NCBI GenBank assembly: GCA_019745155.1 | Contig: JAIETM010000011.1 | Coordinates: 1-40,657, forward strand | From: Chitinophagaceae bacterium | GTDB taxonomy: Bacteria > Bacteroidota > Bacteroidia > Chitinophagales > Chitinophagaceae | Reading direction: 5' to 3' | Length of the DNA: 40,657 nucleotides | In this document: piece after piece, positions 39,931 through 40,657 of the stretch | How positions within the stretch are numbered: the stretch's first letter is position 1 | How the letters are laid out: the number at the start of each line of letters is the position of its first letter | The notes under the pieces: model-generated | Database searches by the model: none | Told to the model about the DNA's origin: nothing | The model's input: only the letters and a program-made list of their open reading frames with translations | Program-made: the position numbers and the translations under genes

Positions 39931-40332
39931 TTAGTCATATGTTTGATCACTATTTGCTGGATTTTTTTCCAGCTTCAAAAGAAAGCCAATGAGTACTGTG
40001 CTGATGATTGTGCCGGCTAATTGGTGGTAGCCAAAACCTCCATCCAGATAAAACCAGGTGATAAGAATACCGGTGATTGCAGTTGCATTTAAGCAAAGCT
40101 TAGCTACAAGAATGGGCAGCTGATTTTTTTTGAGTAGAAAAAATAGCACGAAATAGCAAAGAAAAGTTGGAATAGAGAAGATGAAAATGAAGCTGATGAT
40201 AGCAGGGTAAACCTCAATAAAAATAGCAAGCTTAAATGGGCTTTGGTAAACAAGACAAAAGAGTGCTTCGCTTATTAGCGGTGACAAAAGAACCGTTAGC
40301 AGCCAGTGGGCGAATGGGTAGAAGGTTCTCAT
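39931..40332 (-). CDS. Small integral membrane protein, 133 aa
   Basis: I do not recognise a family. Four hydrophobic segments are visible (about 9-28, 40-67, 77-95 and 103-121), with a positively charged KKNQ loop between the second and third. It starts at MRTFYPFAHWLL, and the C-terminus (EKNPANSDQTYD) is polar. The gene stands alone; its upstream neighbour on the same strand is the decayed frame at 40371. Confidence 0.65.
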   Translation of the reverse strand: MRTFYPFAHWLLTVLLSPLISEALFCLVYQSPFKLAIFIEVYPAIISFIFIFSIPTFLCYFVLFFLLKKNQLPILVAKLCLNATAITGILITWFYLDGGFGYHQLAGTIISTVLIGFLLKLEKNPANSDQTYD

Positions 40333-40370
40333 GTAAAGATTGAATTCTTGGCGATGAAGGGTATGCGAGG

Positions 40371-40595
40371 TTATTGATCTCTGGTTATTGATTGAATGAG
40401 TCGCTTAAATTTTTTTGTTTGCTCATTTAATACATAAACCTCAGGCGTACAATAAACGCAGTCTTTTGGGAAAAAGCCAAGTGAATCTGGTGGGTTGATA
40501 ATAAGCATACGGCTGTCTTTCTGATAGGAATAACCTAGAGAAGCCGATGGAGCTTCGTAGATTTTACCGGTTCTTTTATCTGTAGAAGTTAAGAC
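40371..40595 (-). pseudogene. N-terminally broken reading frame
   Basis: A 74-codon minus-strand frame ends with TAA at 40371 and reads VLTSTDKRTGKIYEAPSA..., then YQKDSRMLIINPPDSLGFFPKDC and a VYVLNEQTKKFKRLIQ tail. Composition is clearly protein-like, including a C-x-x-C (DCVYCTP). An in-frame TAA at 40598-40596 stops it upstream, and there is no start codon until an ATG at 40508, which would leave only the last 45 codons. It therefore looks like the C-terminal remnant of a larger gene; alternatively the short form from 40508 is real. I do not recognise the family. Confidence 0.4.
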
Positions 40596-40657
40596 TTAAT
40601 CTGACAGTTGGGATTAATTTTAAGGTGCTTAAACTTTATTATTTAACCCCAAACAGT
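40596..40657. other. Window edge, no gene seen
   Basis: The last 62 bases are AT-rich. In the neighbouring minus-strand frame they give a short peptide ending KHLKINPNCQIKS before a stop, which might be the disrupted continuation of the broken gene, but this is too short to support. Confidence 0.3.

Overview
The window looks like chromosomal DNA from a Bacteroidota bacterium, most likely a member of the Chitinophagaceae. The evidence is a protein with a type IX secretion (T9SS) C-terminal sorting signal, a PorV-family outer-membrane protein, several Bacteroidota-typical families (DUF4199, DUF2911, DUF6580, DUF4197), promoters of the TTG...TAnnTTTG type, and frequent starts without a clear Shine-Dalgarno. 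No species can be named from sequence reading alone.

Left part (1-9100). The window opens on the end of an IS3-like insertion sequence. It is followed by dcd, a 4'-phosphopantetheinyl transferase, and a two-gene unit: a DUF2130 coiled-coil protein with a PD-(D/E)XK-like core, translationally coupled to an unrecognised protein that looks kinase-like. Next come a large intergenic island of modular hairpin repeats (4079-4640), a PRMT-like methyltransferase, another repeat island, and an AT-rich pair of exported proteins (a 593-aa lipoprotein with a JAMM-like HxH...D motif and a 143-aa secreted protein). A third repeat island and a tRNA-Leu(GAG) gene follow.

Middle part (9100-24600). This is mostly housekeeping: argS, a GtrA-like membrane protein, dnaK behind a sigma-54-like promoter, a T9SS cargo gene overlapping a PorV-family gene, a DUF4197 protein, pyruvate phosphate dikinase (ppdK), a 67-aa small protein in its own transcription unit, and a large DPE2-like 4-alpha-glucanotransferase with two CBM20 domains. 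ppdK and malQ suggest PPi-linked glycolysis/gluconeogenesis and glycogen or maltodextrin turnover.

Right part (24500-40657). It holds a DinB-like protein with a subtilisin-like protease, a csaA-ogt-DUF4199-membrane protein operon, a SirB1/transglutaminase-like protein, a DUF2911 protein, xerD, a YkgJ-like cysteine-cluster protein, a fourth repeat island (32090-32690), yraN, manA, a DUF6580 membrane protein, a phzF-rnhA-Dph6-like operon, an acyl-CoA carboxylase beta subunit, and a RelE/ParE-like toxin with an unrecognised helical partner, bracketed by purine-rich repeats. The window closes on a small membrane protein and a decayed reading frame.

The signals least explained by ordinary annotation are four. 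First, the intergenic mosaic hairpin islands, whose stems change by compensatory substitution while loops stay constant. Second, a portable terminator hairpin with a conserved bulge, present three times. Third, the DUF2130/kinase-like gene pair. Fourth, the toxin with an unrecognised putative antitoxin.
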